A DNA stretch of 6,819 nt, from contig JAFOCH010000009.1 in the NCBI GenBank assembly GCA_017381395.1, forward strand, positions 1 through 6,819. The letters are read 5' to 3'. The stretch is from Clostridia bacterium. Lineage in GTDB: Bacteria; Bacillota; Clostridia; Oscillospirales; Acutalibacteraceae. Below the pieces are notes generated by a model. It had not been told where the DNA came from. It worked only from the letters and a program-made list of their open reading frames with translations, and ran no database searches. Shown here one piece after another: positions 6,662 through 6,819 of this stretch. Made by a program: the position numbers and the translations under genes. Position 1 is the stretch's first letter. Every line of letters starts with the position of its first letter.

Positions 6662-6667
6662 CTCCTT
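6662..6667 (-). promoter_or_regulatory. ribosome binding site deciding the TTG start of ftsH
   Basis: AAGGAG on the minus strand with 8 nt to the TTG at 6653. An ATG at 6661 abuts the motif and reads only Met-Phe-Phe-stop, so TTG is the workable start. The stretch between is seven T residues after ATG. Confidence 0.75.
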
Positions 6668-6692
6668 AAAAAATGGGTTTATATCCTCGCAA

Positions 6693-6819
6693 TTACTTTT
6701 CGTAAACCGACGGCTTTAACACGCCGAGATAGGGCAAATTGCGGTATTTTTCGTCATGATCGAGTCCGTAGCCAACAACGAATTCGTCGGGCACGTCAGC
6801 ACCGACATAGTCGGCGGTA
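6693..6819 (-). CDS. hpt: hypoxanthine (guanine) phosphoribosyltransferase, C-terminal end (cut by window end)
   Basis: The last 41 residues and the TAA stop of a purine salvage enzyme that makes IMP or GMP from the free base and PRPP. The fragment reads YVGADVPDEFVVGYGLDHD and then KYRNLPYLGVLKPSVY near the end. PDEFVVGYGLD matches the purine-binding segment of the family: the Phe stacks on the base, the next Val contacts it through its backbone, and the Asp two residues after Gly-Leu's Gly corresponds to human Asp193. The PRPP-binding loop and catalytic Asp lie outside the window. The hpt-ftsH order is conserved in Firmicutes, often with tilS before hpt. The ftsH start is 39 nt downstream and no terminator-like hairpin is seen between them. 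Confidence 0.93.
   Translation of the reverse strand, partial: TADYVGADVPDEFVVGYGLDHDEKYRNLPYLGVLKPSVYEK

Noticed and set aside
6654..6692. Possible promoter or terminator in the hpt-ftsH gap
   Set aside because: Only 39 nt, with no hairpin and no convincing -35/-10 pair; the only clear signal is the ftsH ribosome site.

Overview
The window looks like chromosomal DNA from a Gram-positive, low-to-mid GC member of the Firmicutes, most likely a gut clostridium of the Oscillospirales/Ruminococcaceae type. The grounds are strong GGAGG-like ribosome binding sites, the hpt-ftsH order typical of Firmicutes, a TrmK/Nif3-like gene pair, a bacterial RqcH, and lipoproteins with a BspA-type leucine-rich repeat. 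The lineage is inferred from gene content; there is no rRNA or other direct marker. All eight genes lie on the minus strand, so the biological reading order runs from high to low coordinates.

Right part (6819 to 1372): a tightly packed housekeeping cluster. It starts with the C-terminal end of hypoxanthine phosphoribosyltransferase (hpt, cut by the window edge). Then come ftsH (TTG start), a 67-residue DUF1858 CxxC protein whose start lies inside the end of ftsH, trmK (tRNA m1A22 methyltransferase), a compact Nif3-like metal protein, and rqcH. Junctions are 39 nt, a 14-nt overlap, 2 nt, 2 nt (or a 4-nt overlap) and 36 nt, with no terminator-like hairpin between them, so this reads as one operon. 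Its theme is protein and RNA quality control: membrane proteolysis (FtsH), alanine tailing of stalled nascent chains (RqcH) and tRNA modification (TrmK), plus a small thiol protein and a poorly understood metal protein.

Left part (1371 to 1): an 89-nt intergenic region holds a good candidate extended -10 promoter. It is followed by two lipoprotein genes 16 nt apart. One encodes a leucine-rich-repeat surface lipoprotein with a regular cysteine ladder. The other encodes the N-terminal 112 residues of an SGNH/GDSL esterase lipoprotein, cut by the window start. This is probably a separate surface/carbohydrate-directed transcription unit.

No RNA genes, CRISPR arrays, insertion sequences or attachment sites were seen. 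The most unusual signals are a marked shortage of GATC against an excess of TCGA, an Asp-to-Glu change in the expected DR motif of RqcH, the embedding of the DUF1858 gene start in ftsH, and the near-perfect 23-residue repeat ladder of the surface lipoprotein. Nothing here clearly amounts to a wholly new system.
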